64,000 nucleotides of DNA from CAVUMR01 sp963742715 (GCA_963742715.1 CAVUMR010000002.1:1550001-1614000); one strand, 5' to 3'. Positions 26,834 through 36,698 are shown, counted from the first letter of the stretch. Notes: a model not told the origin generated them from the sequence alone. Numbers and translations: made by a program.

Positions 26834-27680
26834 GTGGCAGCGGGCTTTGTCTCATCCGGGCGTCTACCGGCTGTGTTCACCACCCCGGGGACGTTCGTCG
26901 TTCACCGAGTTCCTGAGTCTGGCGGCTCCCGAGCTGCTGCCCGGCCGCCGGCCGCTGCCGCCCGGCAGCGCCGCCGAGCTGGCGCCGCACGGCACCACGA
27001 TCGTGGCCATCGCCTGCACCGACGGCGTGGTGATGGCCGGCGACCGGCGGGCCACCATGGGCAACCTGATCGCCAGCCGGGACATCGAGAAGGTGTACCC
27101 GGCCGACGCGTACTCGCTGATCGGCATCGCCGGCACCGCCGGCATCGGCCTGGAGCTGATGCGGCTGTTCCAGGTGGAGCTGGAGCACTACGAGAAGATC
27201 GAGGGCACCATGCTCTCCCTGCGACGGCAAGGCGAACCGGCTCGCCTCGATGATCCGCGGCAACCTCGGCGCCGCCATGCAGGGACTGGCCGTGGTCCCG
27301 CTGTTCGCCGGGTTCGACCTCGGACCGGACCGCGGACCCGGCCCGGTCGGCCGGATCTTCAGCTTCGACGTGACCGGCGGCCTGCTACGAGGAGACAGGA
27401 CTACGACGCGATCGGCTCCGGTTCGCTGTTCGCCAAGTCGGCGCTGAAGAAGCGGTACACGCGCCGGCGTGACGGCACCGACGCGATCCGACTCGCCGTC
27501 GAGGCGCTGTACGACGCCGCCGACGACGACACCGCCACCGGCGGGCCGGACCTGACCCGCAAGATCTATCCGATCGTGATGACCGCGACCGCAGAAGGCA
27601 CCCGCCGGGTCACCGAGGACGAAGCCGCCGCGGTGGCCGAGGCGGTGGTCGCCGGCCGGCGGGAGAACCCGGGCGGCTGA
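26834..27680 (+). CDS. prcB: 20S proteasome beta subunit PrcB (frame broken by four shifts)
   Basis: The catalytic subunit of the 20S core. The propeptide begins at GTG 26834 (AAGFVSSGRLPAVFTTPGT). Autoprocessing would expose the nucleophile Thr in APHGTTIVAIACTDGVV, followed by MAGDRRATMGNLIASRD with the active-site Asp and Lys-region residues. LFAKSALKKRY and LTRKIYPIVMTAT match the family C-terminal half. Extra bases are inferred near 26891, 27228, 27382 and 27396 (2 to 0 to 1 to 2 to 0 in frame terms). The gene lies between pup and prcA. Confidence 0.88.
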
Positions 27681-27789
27681 CCAGCGGCCGTACCACCGGG
27701 CACGCCGTCCGGCAGCGCCACCAGCGCGACACCCAGCCAGACCTGTCCAGTCCGAAGCTGCCAGCCGAGATCGAAGGGGAGACCACCAC

Positions 27790-28708
27790 GTGGCCATGCA
27801 GTTCTACGCCTCGCCCGAGCAGATCATGCGGGACCGCTCGGAGTACGCCCGCAAGGGCATCGCCCGGGGCCGCAGCGTGGTCGTGCTGACCTACGAGGGC
27901 GGCGTGCTGTTCGTCGCCGAGAACCCGTCCACCGCTCTGCACAAGGTCAGCGAGATCTACGACCGGATCGGCTTCGCCGCGGTCGGCCGCTACAACGAGT
28001 TCGAGAACCTGCGCCAGGCCGGGGTGCGGCTGGCCGACCTGCGCGGATACTCCTACGACCGGCGCGACGTGACCGGCCGCGGCGCTGGCCAACGCGTTCG
28101 CCCAGACGCTCGGCGCGATCTTCACCGACCAGACCAAGCCGTTCGAGGTGGAGATCTGCGTCGCGGAGGTCGGTGCCACACCCGACTCGGACGAGCTGTA
28201 CCGGCTCACCTACGACGGCTCGGTCGGCGACGAGCCGGGCTTCGTGGCGATGGGCGGCCAGGCCGAGGCGATCGTGGCTCTGCTGCGCGACCGCCACCAG
28301 TCGGACATGTCTCTCGACGCCGCGCTGCACCTGGCCATGGACGCGCTGGGCACGGTAGGTGGCGAAGGCGGCAAGAAGCGGCAGCTGACGCCGGACCAAC
28401 TCGAGGTGGCCGTGCTCGACCGGCGGCGGAGCGGCCGTACCTTCCGGCGGATCACCGGCGCGATGCTCACGAACCTGCTGCAGCCGAATTCCGACGGTAC
28501 GGCGGGCCCGGCCAGCACGGGCACGACCGAGGCTCCGGATTCGGGTACCGACGCCGCGGACCTGCCGGCGTCCGGCGACGCGGCTCCAGCGCCCGAAGCC
28601 GAGACGAGCGCCGAAACGTCCACTCAGGACGACTCCGGGACCGGCGGCGGGAAGTCCAACGGCGGCAGGGCCAACGGCCCCAAGCGGGGCGACAAGAAGG
28701 ACAGCTGA
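27790..28708 (+). CDS. prcA: 20S proteasome alpha subunit PrcA (one +1 shift)
   Basis: The structural ring subunit that gates the core and docks ARC. It starts AMQFYASPEQIMRDRSEY, the usual gate sequence, and continues YARKGIARGRSVVVLTYEGGVL, YDRIGFAAVGRYNEFENLRQAG. A single extra G near 28082 shifts the frame before ALANAFAQTLGAIFTDQTKPFE. The long Ser/Ala/Thr-rich tail (about 60 residues) ends KKDS. A short direct repeat after the stop encodes KKDS-stop again in the unshifted frame, so either frame ends the same way. Confidence 0.88.
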
Positions 28709-28732
28709 ACAAGAAAGACAGCTGAAGCTGAC

Positions 28733-28764
28733 GGTGCGGGCGGTCCCAACGGGCCGCCCGCACC
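28733..28764. terminator. Bidirectional hairpin terminator
   Basis: A 14-bp stem with one G-U pair (28733-28746 with 28751-28764) and a CAAC loop lies between the convergent prcA and hemerythrin genes, 24 bases after prcA and 26 bases before the hemerythrin stop. It can serve both strands. Confidence 0.8.
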
Positions 28765-28790
28765 AGCTGTCTCTCCGCTGCTTACGTCCG

Positions 28791-29348
28791 CTACTTGTCC
28801 GCGGCACGCAACGCGTCGGACAACTCGTCCTTGGTCATGTCCGACCGTCCGGGGATGTCCTGCTGACGCGCCTTCTCGTACAACTCGTCCTTCGTCACGT
28901 CCTCGTCGATGCCGAACCCGGCCAGTTCCGCCTTGCGCCGCTTCTCGAACGTCGTACCCAGCTCGTCCAGCCGGGTCGGTGGTACCGCGTCCTTCAGCGA
29001 CGGCAGGATCTCCGACTCCTCTTCCTCGACGTGGTGCGTAACGGCCTTCACGAACTCGTCGAGGGCCTTGTCGAACGCCGCGGTGCCCGGATCGGCGGCT
29101 TCCAGCGCGGCAAGCTTCTCCTCCGCCTCCCGATGCTCTTCGATGCCGTGGTGGACGTCGCCGGCCTCGGACGGGTCCCGCCGCTTCAGCTCCGGGTACA
29201 CGTGCTGCTCTTCGGCCTTGCTGTGCGCCAGCAGCCGCGCCTTGACCTCGGCGACCAGTGCCGCCCGGTCCTCGTCGGCCGACTTCAGGCGCTCGAACAG
29301 CGCCTCCATGACCCGGTGATCGTTCTTGATCGCGGTTACCGCATCCAT
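28791..29348 (-). CDS. Hemerythrin HHE-domain protein with Rho-N/SAP-like tail
   Basis: A 185-residue protein with a four-helix HHE hemerythrin domain (about 1-120). Iron-ligand His are visible in KNDHRVMEALF, LAHSKAEEQHVYPEL, VHHGIEEHREAEEKL and VKAVTHHVEEEESEILP. After it, residues 150-185 (VTKDELYEKARQQDIPG, MTKDELSDALRAADK) carry two KDEL-type helices like SAP or Rho-N nucleic-acid-binding motifs. The ATG has AAGGAGG six bases upstream. Likely a non-haem di-iron oxygen or stress-sensing protein; the exact role is unknown. Confidence 0.9.
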   Translation of the reverse strand: MDAVTAIKNDHRVMEALFERLKSADEDRAALVAEVKARLLAHSKAEEQHVYPELKRRDPSEAGDVHHGIEEHREAEEKLAALEAADPGTAAFDKALDEFVKAVTHHVEEEESEILPSLKDAVPPTRLDELGTTFEKRRKAELAGFGIDEDVTKDELYEKARQQDIPGRSDMTKDELSDALRAADK

Positions 29349-29440
29349 CGTCACCCCTCCTTGACGTACCGCCCATATGTCACTCACCGTGAGGTGAGCG
29401 GAGGAGCAAGTACCCGGGTGACGACCGGCGGAAACAGCCG

Positions 29441-30808
29441 TCAGTCGGCGAGTCCGAGCCCCGGCCCGGCCGCCTCGACGGCGGCCACCGGGGGCCGTGG
29501 TTCGTCCGGCCGTCGCAGCCGCACGACCAGCAGCGCGGCCAGTACCACCGCGGCGACCGCGGAACCGGCCAGGAAGGCGAGTTCCACCCGGGTCAGCAGT
29601 CCGGCCGGGTACAGGCTGACCGCGACCAGCACCGCGAAACCGGCCGCCCAGCCGATCGCCTGGTAGGCATGCCCACCGAGGGCGACCGTGGCGTAGCCGA
29701 ACACGGTGGCGATCATGTACACGCCGGTGGCCACGGTGAACCAGGCGAAGTCGGCCCGACCGAGCGGATCGTCCCCACCGAACAGGACCCGGACCAGCCA
29801 CGGGCCGAGGGCCACCCCGACCAGGACACCACCGGCGCCGAGCAGGCTCACCGCGCCGGCGGTACGTACCAGCAACCGGCGGTACCCGGCCCGGTCGCCC
29901 CGGGACACCGCGGCCGACAGCGCGGGCAGCAGGGACGCCTGTACCGCGGAGAAGGCGAACAGCGGGATCCGCGCGAGTACCAGCGCGGAAAGCACCGCGC
30001 CGGCCACCGCGCGATCCGCGTCGGTCGACAGCAGCCGTACCGTCACCACGCTGGCGTTGACCACGCTCAACCACAGCAGGCTGGACGCGGCGAGCAGGCC
30101 CAGCCCGGCGGTCACGTCCCGCCAGCCGACCGCTGGACCCGGATCCAGCCGCAACACCGAGCCGGTGACGGTGGCCGCGACCGCCATCAGCGGCGCGACC
30201 GCGAGGACCAGCCCGTACGTGGTCGCCGAGCCGATGCCCGCGCCGGCTACCAGACCGGCCAGTACGCACCGCAGCGTGCCGTCCAGGGCAAGCTGCACGC
30301 CGTACCGGCCGAACCGGCCCGAGCCGGCCAGCAGGCCACGGGACGTGTGCGCGGCGGTCAGCGCGGCCAGGTTCGCCGCGAGCGCGTACACCAGTCCGGT
30401 GTCCCCACCGAACAACGCGTCGGCCAGCGGGCGGCGGGCGACCAGGACGGCCCCGACCAGCACCAGCAGCACCGCGGTGCCGAGCCCGGCGATCCGCAGC
30501 ACCACCGGTCGGGTACCGAGGCCACGCGCGGCCCGGGCCGCGAGCAGCCGGCCGAGCTCCTGTTCGAGCGGGAAGAACACACCGGGGCCGACCGAGAACA
30601 CCACGACCCACAGCACGGACAGGTCGCCGTACCCGCCGGCGGACAGGTCGTGGCCGGCGATGGCGAGGAACACGTAGGCGGCCAGGCCGAGTACGGCGAG
30701 CCCGGCGCCGACATACAGGGTGCCGGCCGGCAGCGCGGACACCGCGCCGCGCAGCAGGGCGATCGGCCGGCGCGAAGTTGCGGCCGGCGGAGCGGTACTA
30801 CCGGTCAA
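29441..30808 (-). CDS. Polysaccharide export/flippase-like membrane protein
   Basis: A 455-residue integral-membrane protein with about 12-14 hydrophobic helices, resembling Wzx/MATE/MurJ-type lipid-linked oligosaccharide flippases. Visible: GTLYVGAGLAVLGLAAYVFLAIAG (helix 1), GVFFPLEQELGRLLAARAARG, ALVLARIPLFAFSAVQASLLPALS in the middle, typical of MATE-like half repeats. It starts at a TTG that overlaps the DUF2304 gene by 11 bases. Neighbouring transferases and rml genes imply transport of a rhamnose-containing glycan. Confidence 0.85.
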   Translation of the reverse strand: MTGSTAPPAATSRRPIALLRGAVSALPAGTLYVGAGLAVLGLAAYVFLAIAGHDLSAGGYGDLSVLWVVVFSVGPGVFFPLEQELGRLLAARAARGLGTRPVVLRIAGLGTAVLLVLVGAVLVARRPLADALFGGDTGLVYALAANLAALTAAHTSRGLLAGSGRFGRYGVQLALDGTLRCVLAGLVAGAGIGSATTYGLVLAVAPLMAVAATVTGSVLRLDPGPAVGWRDVTAGLGLLAASSLLWLSVVNASVVTVRLLSTDADRAVAGAVLSALVLARIPLFAFSAVQASLLPALSAAVSRGDRAGYRRLLVRTAGAVSLLGAGGVLVGVALGPWLVRVLFGGDDPLGRADFAWFTVATGVYMIATVFGYATVALGGHAYQAIGWAAGFAVLVAVSLYPAGLLTRVELAFLAGSAVAAVVLAALLVVRLRRPDEPRPPVAAVEAAGPGLGLAD

Positions 30809-31253
30809 CGGGCGTGCCAGACGGCTCGGCGGGATCCGCCACCGGCGCTCCGGTCGACCCTGCGGGCTGCGGGGTCAACGTGGGCCGCGCGGCGAGCGCG
30901 ATCAGGCCGCGCTCCCGGTTGACCAGCTCGGCCTCGCGCAGCGCGACCGCCCGGGCCAGATCGGTCAGCCGCTCGTCGGTCTCCCGGAACCGCAGGTACA
31001 CGTTGAGCACGACGAACGCGAAGCCCACCACCAGCAGGTACAGCACCAGGTCGGTACCACGGCCGACGCCGACCAGGTGCGCGGCCGCGGTCACGTCGTT
31101 CGGGCGGAGCACGGCGTACGCGTTGAGCAGCAGGAACGCGAAGAACGCCAGCCGCTTGCCGGCCTGTACCCGGATTCCGTGCTCCCAGCGGATGAAGCCG
31201 ACCAGCAGCCCCGCCACCGCGATGAGCAACAGGATCTGGATCAACACGCTCAC
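30798..31253 (-). CDS. DUF2304 domain membrane protein
   Basis: A 151-residue protein with three membrane helices (LIQILLLIAVAGLLVGFI, LAFFAFLLLNAYAVL, LVLYLLVVGFAFVVLNVYL) followed by a cytoplasmic helix (RFRETDERLTDLARAVALREAEL). This is the DUF2304 layout, usually encoded right after a GT2 glycosyltransferase, as here. The GTG start overlaps the transferase stop (GTGA). It may anchor or assist the transferase. Confidence 0.88.
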   Translation of the reverse strand: MSVLIQILLLIAVAGLLVGFIRWEHGIRVQAGKRLAFFAFLLLNAYAVLRPNDVTAAAHLVGVGRGTDLVLYLLVVGFAFVVLNVYLRFRETDERLTDLARAVALREAELVNRERGLIALAARPTLTPQPAGSTGAPVADPAEPSGTPVDR

Positions 31254-31936
31254 GCCCTCCGCTTGCCCATGAACAGCTCGAACACGATGTTGATGCCGTT
31301 GATCAGCGACTGGCCCTTGGAGCGGGAGTAGTCGGTGTACAGCACGGTCACCGGCACCTCGACGACCCGCCAGGCGGACCGGGCCAGCCGGTCGACGATC
31401 TCGGACGCGTGCGCCATCCCGTTGATGCGGATCGGCAGCCCCTCGGCCACCGGCCGGGTCAGCACCCGCAGGCCGTTGTGCGCGTCGGTCAGCTTCAACC
31501 GGCGGCCGCTGCGGCTCAGCACCGCCACGGTGCGCAGTACCAGCCGCTTCATCGGCGGTACCGAGTCGGCCGACTCGAGGAACCGGGAACCGAGCACCAC
31601 GTCGGCGGTACCGTCCCGGGCCACCTCCACCATCCGGGCGGCGTCCTCGACCCGGTGCTGGCCGTCCGCGTCGAAGGTGACGAAGTACCGGCCGTCCTGG
31701 CGGGCCAGCGCGTACTTCAGGCCGGTCTGCAGTGCCGCGCCTTGGCCCAGGTTCACCGGGTGCCGCACCACATGCGCGCCGGTCTCGGCGATGCGCAGCG
31801 CGGACGCGTCGCTGCTGCCGTCGTCCACGCACACCACGTTCGGGAAGGTGGGCAGCAGCTTCGCCACGACGTCGGCGATGACCTGTTCCTCGTTGAAGAC
31901 CGGTACGACGACCCAGACGTCGGCATTGGTATGCAT
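31250..31936 (-). CDS. GT2 family glycosyltransferase (dolichol-phosphate mannosyltransferase-like)
   Basis: A 228-residue soluble GT-A fold enzyme. VWVVVPVFNEEQVIADV starts the nucleotide-binding fold, VVCVDDGSSDAS and FVTFDADGQHRVEDAARM give the metal-binding DxD region, and GSRFLESADSVPPMKR and NGLRVLTRPVAEGL are typical of the DPM/GtrB group that makes polyprenyl-phosphate sugars. ATG at 31936. Forms an operon with DUF2304 and the flippase. Confidence 0.9.
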   Translation of the reverse strand: MHTNADVWVVVPVFNEEQVIADVVAKLLPTFPNVVCVDDGSSDASALRIAETGAHVVRHPVNLGQGAALQTGLKYALARQDGRYFVTFDADGQHRVEDAARMVEVARDGTADVVLGSRFLESADSVPPMKRLVLRTVAVLSRSGRRLKLTDAHNGLRVLTRPVAEGLPIRINGMAHASEIVDRLARSAWRVVEVPVTVLYTDYSRSKGQSLINGINIVFELFMGKRRA

Positions 31937-31979
31937 CGCGAATGGTTCTCCTGTGGAACGATCGGCCACCGGGCGTTGT

Positions 31980-32010
31980 GCGGTGGCGGTCGGTGCGCGG
32001 TGGCGGTCGG
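31980..32010. repeat. Two 14-bp direct repeats in glycosyltransferase leader region
   Basis: GCGGTGGCGGTCGG occurs at 31980-31993 and 31997-32010, period 17. It lies in the 143 bases between the two GT2 genes, upstream of the smaller one. Could be a binding site or simple slippage. Confidence 0.55.
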
Positions 32011-32079
32011 CCGGGAAAGCACCCTCGGATCCCCGGAGCGAGCCGGCGTGCCCAGCGTAACCAGGCGCTACCGGCCGGC

Positions 32080-33105
32080 TCACACTAGCCGCGCGACGAC
32101 CCGCCAGTACGCCCGCATCAGCGCGTTGAGCGCGCCGGTACCCACCGGGAGCGCGAACGCGGCCGCGTCGAGCGTGTCGGTGAGCACCCGCATCCACTCC
32201 CGGTCGGGGACCGTACGCTCGCCGCGGAGCTGCCGGCGACGGGCCCGGACATGGCCGAGGTTGCGCCACATCCACCCCCAGCCGCGTACCTTCGCGCCGC
32301 CCCAGCCCTGCTTGAGCCCGAGCGCGAGCATGGCCAGTTCCAGCGCGAGCAGCGGGGGAGCGAGCAGCACCAGCGCCCGGGCGCTCCACAGCGTGCTGAG
32401 GAACAGCAGCCGGTTGCGCTCGATCAGGTACAGCTTGGTGGTGTTGCGGGAGAACTCGTACCGGTGCACGGCCACCGCGTCCGGTACGTACACCACCCGC
32501 CGGCCACGCTGCCAGGTACGGATGGAGAGCTCGGCGTCCTCGTGGTACGCGAAGTACTCCGGGTCGAAACCGCCCAACTCCTGCCAGTACGCCCGGGTCA
32601 GCGCGACGCACGCGCCGCTGGCGCCAGCGGTGTCGCACGGCTCGGTGCGGTCCTCCCGTTCGCCCATCCGGCCGGACCAGGACAGGCCCAGCACGTGTAC
32701 CGGGTTCGCGCCCGCGTTGATCAACCGCGGGTCCTCGGACAGCCGCACGCTCGCGACCGTGATGCCGATTCCGGGCTGGTCGAGCACCTCGATCAGCCGG
32801 GCCACCGTGGTCGGCTCCACCACCAGGTCCGAGTTGGCCAGCACCAGGTAGTCGCCGGTGGCGACCGCCGCGCCGGCGTTGCAGCCGCCCGCGAAGCCGA
32901 GATTGCGGCCGGGGCGGACCACGGTCACGCCGGGCCGATCCGCGATGCGCTCCACGTCGTCGGTGGTACAGCCGTTGTCGACCAGTACCACGTCCACGTC
33001 GACGCCCTTGGCCGCGAGCAGCGAGTCCACACACCTGGGCAGCCACGGTTCGGCCTGCCAGGCGAGTACCACCGCGGTGACCCGCGGCGCCGGCGGCTCG
33101 CTCAT
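32080..33105 (-). CDS. GT2 family glycosyltransferase (rhamnosyltransferase-like)
   Basis: A 341-residue transferase with an N-terminal GT-A domain: TAVVLAWQAEPWLPRCVDSL, VVLVDNGCTTDD, NLGFAGGCNAGAAVATGDY, LVLANSDLVV (DxD equivalent) and GASGACVALTRAYWQELGG. The C-terminal third carries membrane-associated helices (LVLLAPPLLALELAMLALG). WbbL-type rhamnosyltransferases look like this, and the rml genes beside it fit. ATG overlaps the rmlD stop by 4 bases. Confidence 0.9.
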   Translation of the reverse strand: MSEPPAPRVTAVVLAWQAEPWLPRCVDSLLAAKGVDVDVVLVDNGCTTDDVERIADRPGVTVVRPGRNLGFAGGCNAGAAVATGDYLVLANSDLVVEPTTVARLIEVLDQPGIGITVASVRLSEDPRLINAGANPVHVLGLSWSGRMGEREDRTEPCDTAGASGACVALTRAYWQELGGFDPEYFAYHEDAELSIRTWQRGRRVVYVPDAVAVHRYEFSRNTTKLYLIERNRLLFLSTLWSARALVLLAPPLLALELAMLALGLKQGWGGAKVRGWGWMWRNLGHVRARRRQLRGERTVPDREWMRVLTDTLDAAAFALPVGTGALNALMRAYWRVVARLV

Positions 33106-33978
33106 CCGCTGCTCCTCACCGACTGCTCGAAGACTCCGGCGGTGAACGCCTCGTGCAGGGTGTTCCGCCAGTCCGCCATCGGCGCCATCCCGGCCGCCGC
33201 CCACCGGGCATGACCCAGCACGCTGTACGCCGGTCGCGGCGCCGGCCGGACGTACCGGTCGCTGGTGGTCGGGCTGATCCGGTCCGGGTCCAGTCCCGCT
33301 TCGACGAACACCGCCCGGGCCAGGCCGTACCAGGTGGTCTCGCCCGAACAGGTGCCGTGGTACACGCCGGCGGGTGCCTGCCCGGCGTGCGCGGCCCGAC
33401 CCAGCGCGACGAGCCGCTCGGCCAGAGTGACCGTCCAGGTCGGCTGTCCGCGCTGGTCGTCGACCACGTCGAGGGTGTCCCGCTCGCCGGCCAGCCGCAG
33501 CATGGTGGCGGCGAAGTTGCCGCCGCCGGCCCCGTACAGCCAGGCGGTACGGACCACGTAGCCGCGCTCGGTGGCGAGAACCGCCCGCTCGCCGGCCAGC
33601 TTGCTCCGGCCGTACGCGTTGATCGGCGCGGTCGGCGCGTCCTCCGGGTACGGCGCGGTGCCGTCCCCGGGGAACACGTAGTCGGTGGAGAGCTGCAGCA
33701 GCGGCACGCCCCGGCCGGCGCACGCCGCCGCGAGCCGCGCCACCGCGTGCCCGTTGATCGCGGTGGCCGCCGCCTCGTCCGCCTCGGCGCCGTCCACGTC
33801 GGTCCACGCCGCCGCGTTGACCACCACGTCGTGCACCGGCAACCGCGGCGCGTACCTGCGTCAGGTCGGCGATGTCGAGCTCCGCCCGGCCCGCGGCGGT
33901 GACCTGCTCGCCGGCCAGTGCCCGGCACAGGTCCCGGCCCAGCATCCCGCCGGCGCCGGTGACCAGCCAGCGGATCAT
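33102..33978 (-). CDS. rmlD: dTDP-4-dehydrorhamnose reductase RmlD (one +1 shift)
   Basis: The last step of dTDP-L-rhamnose synthesis. An extended short-chain dehydrogenase: NAD(P)-binding WLVTGAGGMLGRDLCRAL, then VVVNAAAWTDVDGAEADE, QLSTDYVFPGDG, and the YGRSKLAGERAVL Tyr-Lys pair. An extra base near 33840, before HDVVVNAAAW, breaks the frame after about 46 residues. ATG at 33978 lies just after the rmlB stop. Confidence 0.9.
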
Positions 33979-33982
33979 CCGG

Positions 33983-34968
33983 TCAGCGCCGCCGGTCACG
34001 CAGCGGCTCCCACCAGGACCGGTTCTCCCGGTACCAGGTGACCGTCTCGGCCAGCCCGCGCTCCAGGCTGACCCGCGGCGCGTACCCGAGCTCGGTCACG
34101 GATCTTGGTGATGTCCAGCGAGTACCGCCGGTCGTGGCCCTTGCGGTCCGGTACCGGCTCGACCAGGTCCCAGTCGGCGCCGCAGGCCTCCAGCAGCCGC
34201 GCGGTCAGCTCCTTGTTGGTCAGCTCGGTGCCGCCGCCGATGTGGTAGACCTCGCCGGCCCGGCCCTTCTCCAGCGCGAGCTGGATGCCGCGGCAGTGGT
34301 CGTCGACGTGCAGCCAGTCCCGGATGTTGCCGCCGTCGCCGTACAGCGGCACCTTCCGGCCGTCGAGCAGGTTCGTCACGAACAGCGGGACGACCTTCTC
34401 CGGGAACTGGTACGGCCCGTAGTTGTTCGAGCAGCGGGTGACCACCACGTCCATGCCGTGGGTCCGGTGGTACGGCCAGGACGAGCAGGTCCGAGCCGGC
34501 CTTGGTGGCCGAGTACGGCGAGTTGGGCGCGAGCGGCCAGGTCCTCGGTCCACGAGCCCTCGGCGATCGACCCGTACACCTCGTCGGTGGACACGTGCAG
34601 GAACCGGCCGTATCCGTGCCGCAGGGCGGCGTCGAGCAGCGTCTGGGTGCCCAGCACGTTGGTCGTGACGAACGGTGCCGCGCCGAGGATCGACCGGTCG
34701 ACGTGCGACTCGGCGGCGAAGTGCACGACCACGTCGTGCCGGCGACCAGCTGCGTCGACCAGCGCCGACGTCGCAGATGTCGCCCTGCGACGAAGCGCAG
34801 CCGCGGGCTGCCCGACGACCGGATCGAGGTTGGCGAGATTGCCGGAGTAGGTGAGCTTGTCCAGCACGGTCACCTGGGCATCGGCGTCCCCGGATAACCG
34901 CCGGACAGCAGCGTCCGTACGTAATGCGAACCAATGAATCCGGCGCCACCGGTAACGAGGATCCTCAC
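33983..34968 (-). CDS. rmlB: dTDP-glucose 4,6-dehydratase RmlB (about seven shifts)
   Basis: Forms dTDP-4-keto-6-deoxyglucose from dTDP-glucose. Recognisable after frame correction: RILVTGGAGFIGSHYVRTLL, TVLDKLTYSGNLANLDPV, HFAAESHVDRSI, FLHVSTDEVYGSI, SPYSATKAGSDLLVLAYHRT (Tyr-Lys), and TRCSNNYGPYQFPEKVVPL. Shifts lie near 34900 (one base lost or two gained), 34815, 34800, 34780, 34545, 34470 and 34105. GTG start at 34968. Divergent from rmlA with a 119-base shared promoter region. Confidence 0.88.
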
Positions 34969-35087
34969 GGCGCAGGAATTCTAGTCCACCTGACCGGGCC
35001 GCTGCCGGCGCGGCCTCCCAGCCGCCCGCCGACCGGCCGCGGCACCGCACCGGACGGACCGCAATCGCCCCGGTACGCTTGCCCGCC

Positions 35088-35998
35088 ATGCGTGGAATAC
35101 TCCTGGCCGGCGGCACCGGTTCCCGGCTGTGGCCGCTGACCAGGGCGGTGTCGAAGCAGCTGATGCCGGTGTTCGACAAGCCGATGATCTACTACCCGCT
35201 GACCACGCTGATGATGGCGGGCATCCGGGAGATCCTGGTCATCACCACTCCCGAGGAGCAGTCCCAGTTCGCCGGCTGCTCGGCGACGGGTCCCAGTGGG
35301 GGATCGACATCCGAGTACGCCGTCCAGCCGCGGCCGGAGGGCATCGCGCAGGCCTTCCTGATCGGTGCCGAGTTCATCGGCGGCGGAGTCGGTGGCCCTG
35401 GTCCTCGGCGACAACATCTTCCACGGCGCTCGGCCTGGGCCGGCAGCTGCCGGGAGCACGACCACGCTCAGCCGGCGGTCGGGTCTTCGCCTACCAGGTG
35501 GCCAACCCGAAGGCGTACGGCGTGGTCGAGTTCGACGAGGCCGGCAAGGTGCTCTCGATCGAGGAGAAGCCGGACAAGCCGCGGTCCCAGTACGCCGTGC
35601 CCGGCCTGTACTTCTACGACAATGCGGTGGTGGACATCGCCCGCAACCTGCAGCCCGAGCGCCCGCGGCGAGCTGGAGATCACCGCCGTCAACGAGGCGT
35701 ACCGGCAGCGCGGGCGAGCTGCACGTGACCGTGCTCGACCGCGGTACCGCCTGGCTGGACACCGGCACGTTCACCTCGCTGATCCAGGCCGCAGAGTACG
35801 TCCGGGTGATCGAGGAACGCCAGGGCCTCAAGATCGGCTGCGTGGAGGAGGTGGCGTGGCGGCCAGGGCTACCTCGACGACGAACAACTGCGTACCCTCG
35901 CCGAGCCGCTGACCAAGAGCGGTTACGGCGACTACCTGCTCGATCTTCTCGATCAGAAGGCTGCCGCGGCGAGTTTGCCCGCCGCCAGCCGCGAGTGA
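35088..35998 (+). CDS. rmlA: Glucose-1-phosphate thymidylyltransferase RmlA (about eight shifts)
   Basis: The first enzyme of dTDP-rhamnose synthesis. RGILLAGGTGSRLWPLTRAV is the nucleotide signature, followed by SKQLMPVFDKPMIYYPL, EYAVQPRPEGIAQAFLIG, LVLGDNIF, VFAYQVANPKAYGVVEFD, and DTGTFTSLIQAAEYV. Shifts are inferred near 35272 (loss), 35312, 35385, 35428, 35451-35470, 35657, 35713 and 35863. The stop at 35996-35998 is in the frame restored by the last. ATG at 35088. Confidence 0.87.
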
Positions 35999-36011
35999 CA
36001 GGCTGCTTCCC

Positions 36012-36698
36012 ATGGCTGACTCCACGCCGACCACCGGACCCACCGCCGCCTCGACCGAACCACCCGCCGCCGGGACCGCCGAGCCGGGTGCCCCGTCGAC
36101 CGACGGCGGCCCTACCACCGAGGGCGCCGACTACGCCGAGCGGCTGCGCCGGCTGGAGTCGGTGTGGTGGAAGCGGGTGCTCGACGTGCAGGCGCCGTAC
36201 CGGTGGAACATCCGCCGCCGCCGGCTCGGTCGTACCCTCGACGTCGGTTGTGGCATTGGTCGCAATCTCGCCTACCTCGACCCGGGCAGCGTGGGCGTCG
36301 ACCACAACGCCACCTCGATCGAAATCGCCAGGTCACGCGGCCTGACCGCGTACACCGTCGACGAGTTCGGCACGTCCGAGCACGCCCGGCCCGGCGCGTT
36401 CGACGCGATCCTGGCCGCGCACCTGATCGAGCACCTGCCCGAGGAACAGGCCCGTGAGGTGATCGCGAGTTACCTTGGGTACGTCCGCCCGGGTGGCACG
36501 GTCATGTTCATCACGCCACAGGAGCGCGGGTACGCGAGCGACGCGACGCACGTACGGTTCGTCGGCTTCGCCGAGGCGGGTCAACTCGCCGCCGATCTCG
36601 GCCTGACCGTGCGCCGGCAGTACTCGTTCCCGTTGCCCCGCTTCGCCGGCCGGTGGTTCACGTACAACGAGTTCAACGTGGTCAGCGAGCGCGCCTGA
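36012..36698 (+). CDS. Class I SAM-dependent methyltransferase
   Basis: A 228-residue methyltransferase with a 45-residue Pro/Thr/Ala-rich N-terminus, then TLDVGCGIGRNLAYLD (motif I), VGVDHNATSIEIAR, FDAILAAHLIEHLP and VRPGGTVMFITPQERGYAS. The IEHLPEEQAREVI form is common in methyltransferases acting on glycan lipids or quinones. Sits 13 bases after rmlA and before rmlC, so a sugar-modifying role is plausible but unproven. Confidence 0.85.
   Translation: MADSTPTTGPTAASTEPPAAGTAEPGAPSTDGGPTTEGADYAERLRRLESVWWKRVLDVQAPYRWNIRRRRLGRTLDVGCGIGRNLAYLDPGSVGVDHNATSIEIARSRGLTAYTVDEFGTSEHARPGAFDAILAAHLIEHLPEEQAREVIASYLGYVRPGGTVMFITPQERGYASDATHVRFVGFAEAGQLAADLGLTVRRQYSFPLPRFAGRWFTYNEFNVVSERA

Noticed and set aside
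25264..28090. Programmed frameshifting in dop, prcB and prcA
   Set aside because: The shift sites share no slippery heptamer or downstream structure, there are several per gene, and relatives are known to use single uninterrupted frames.
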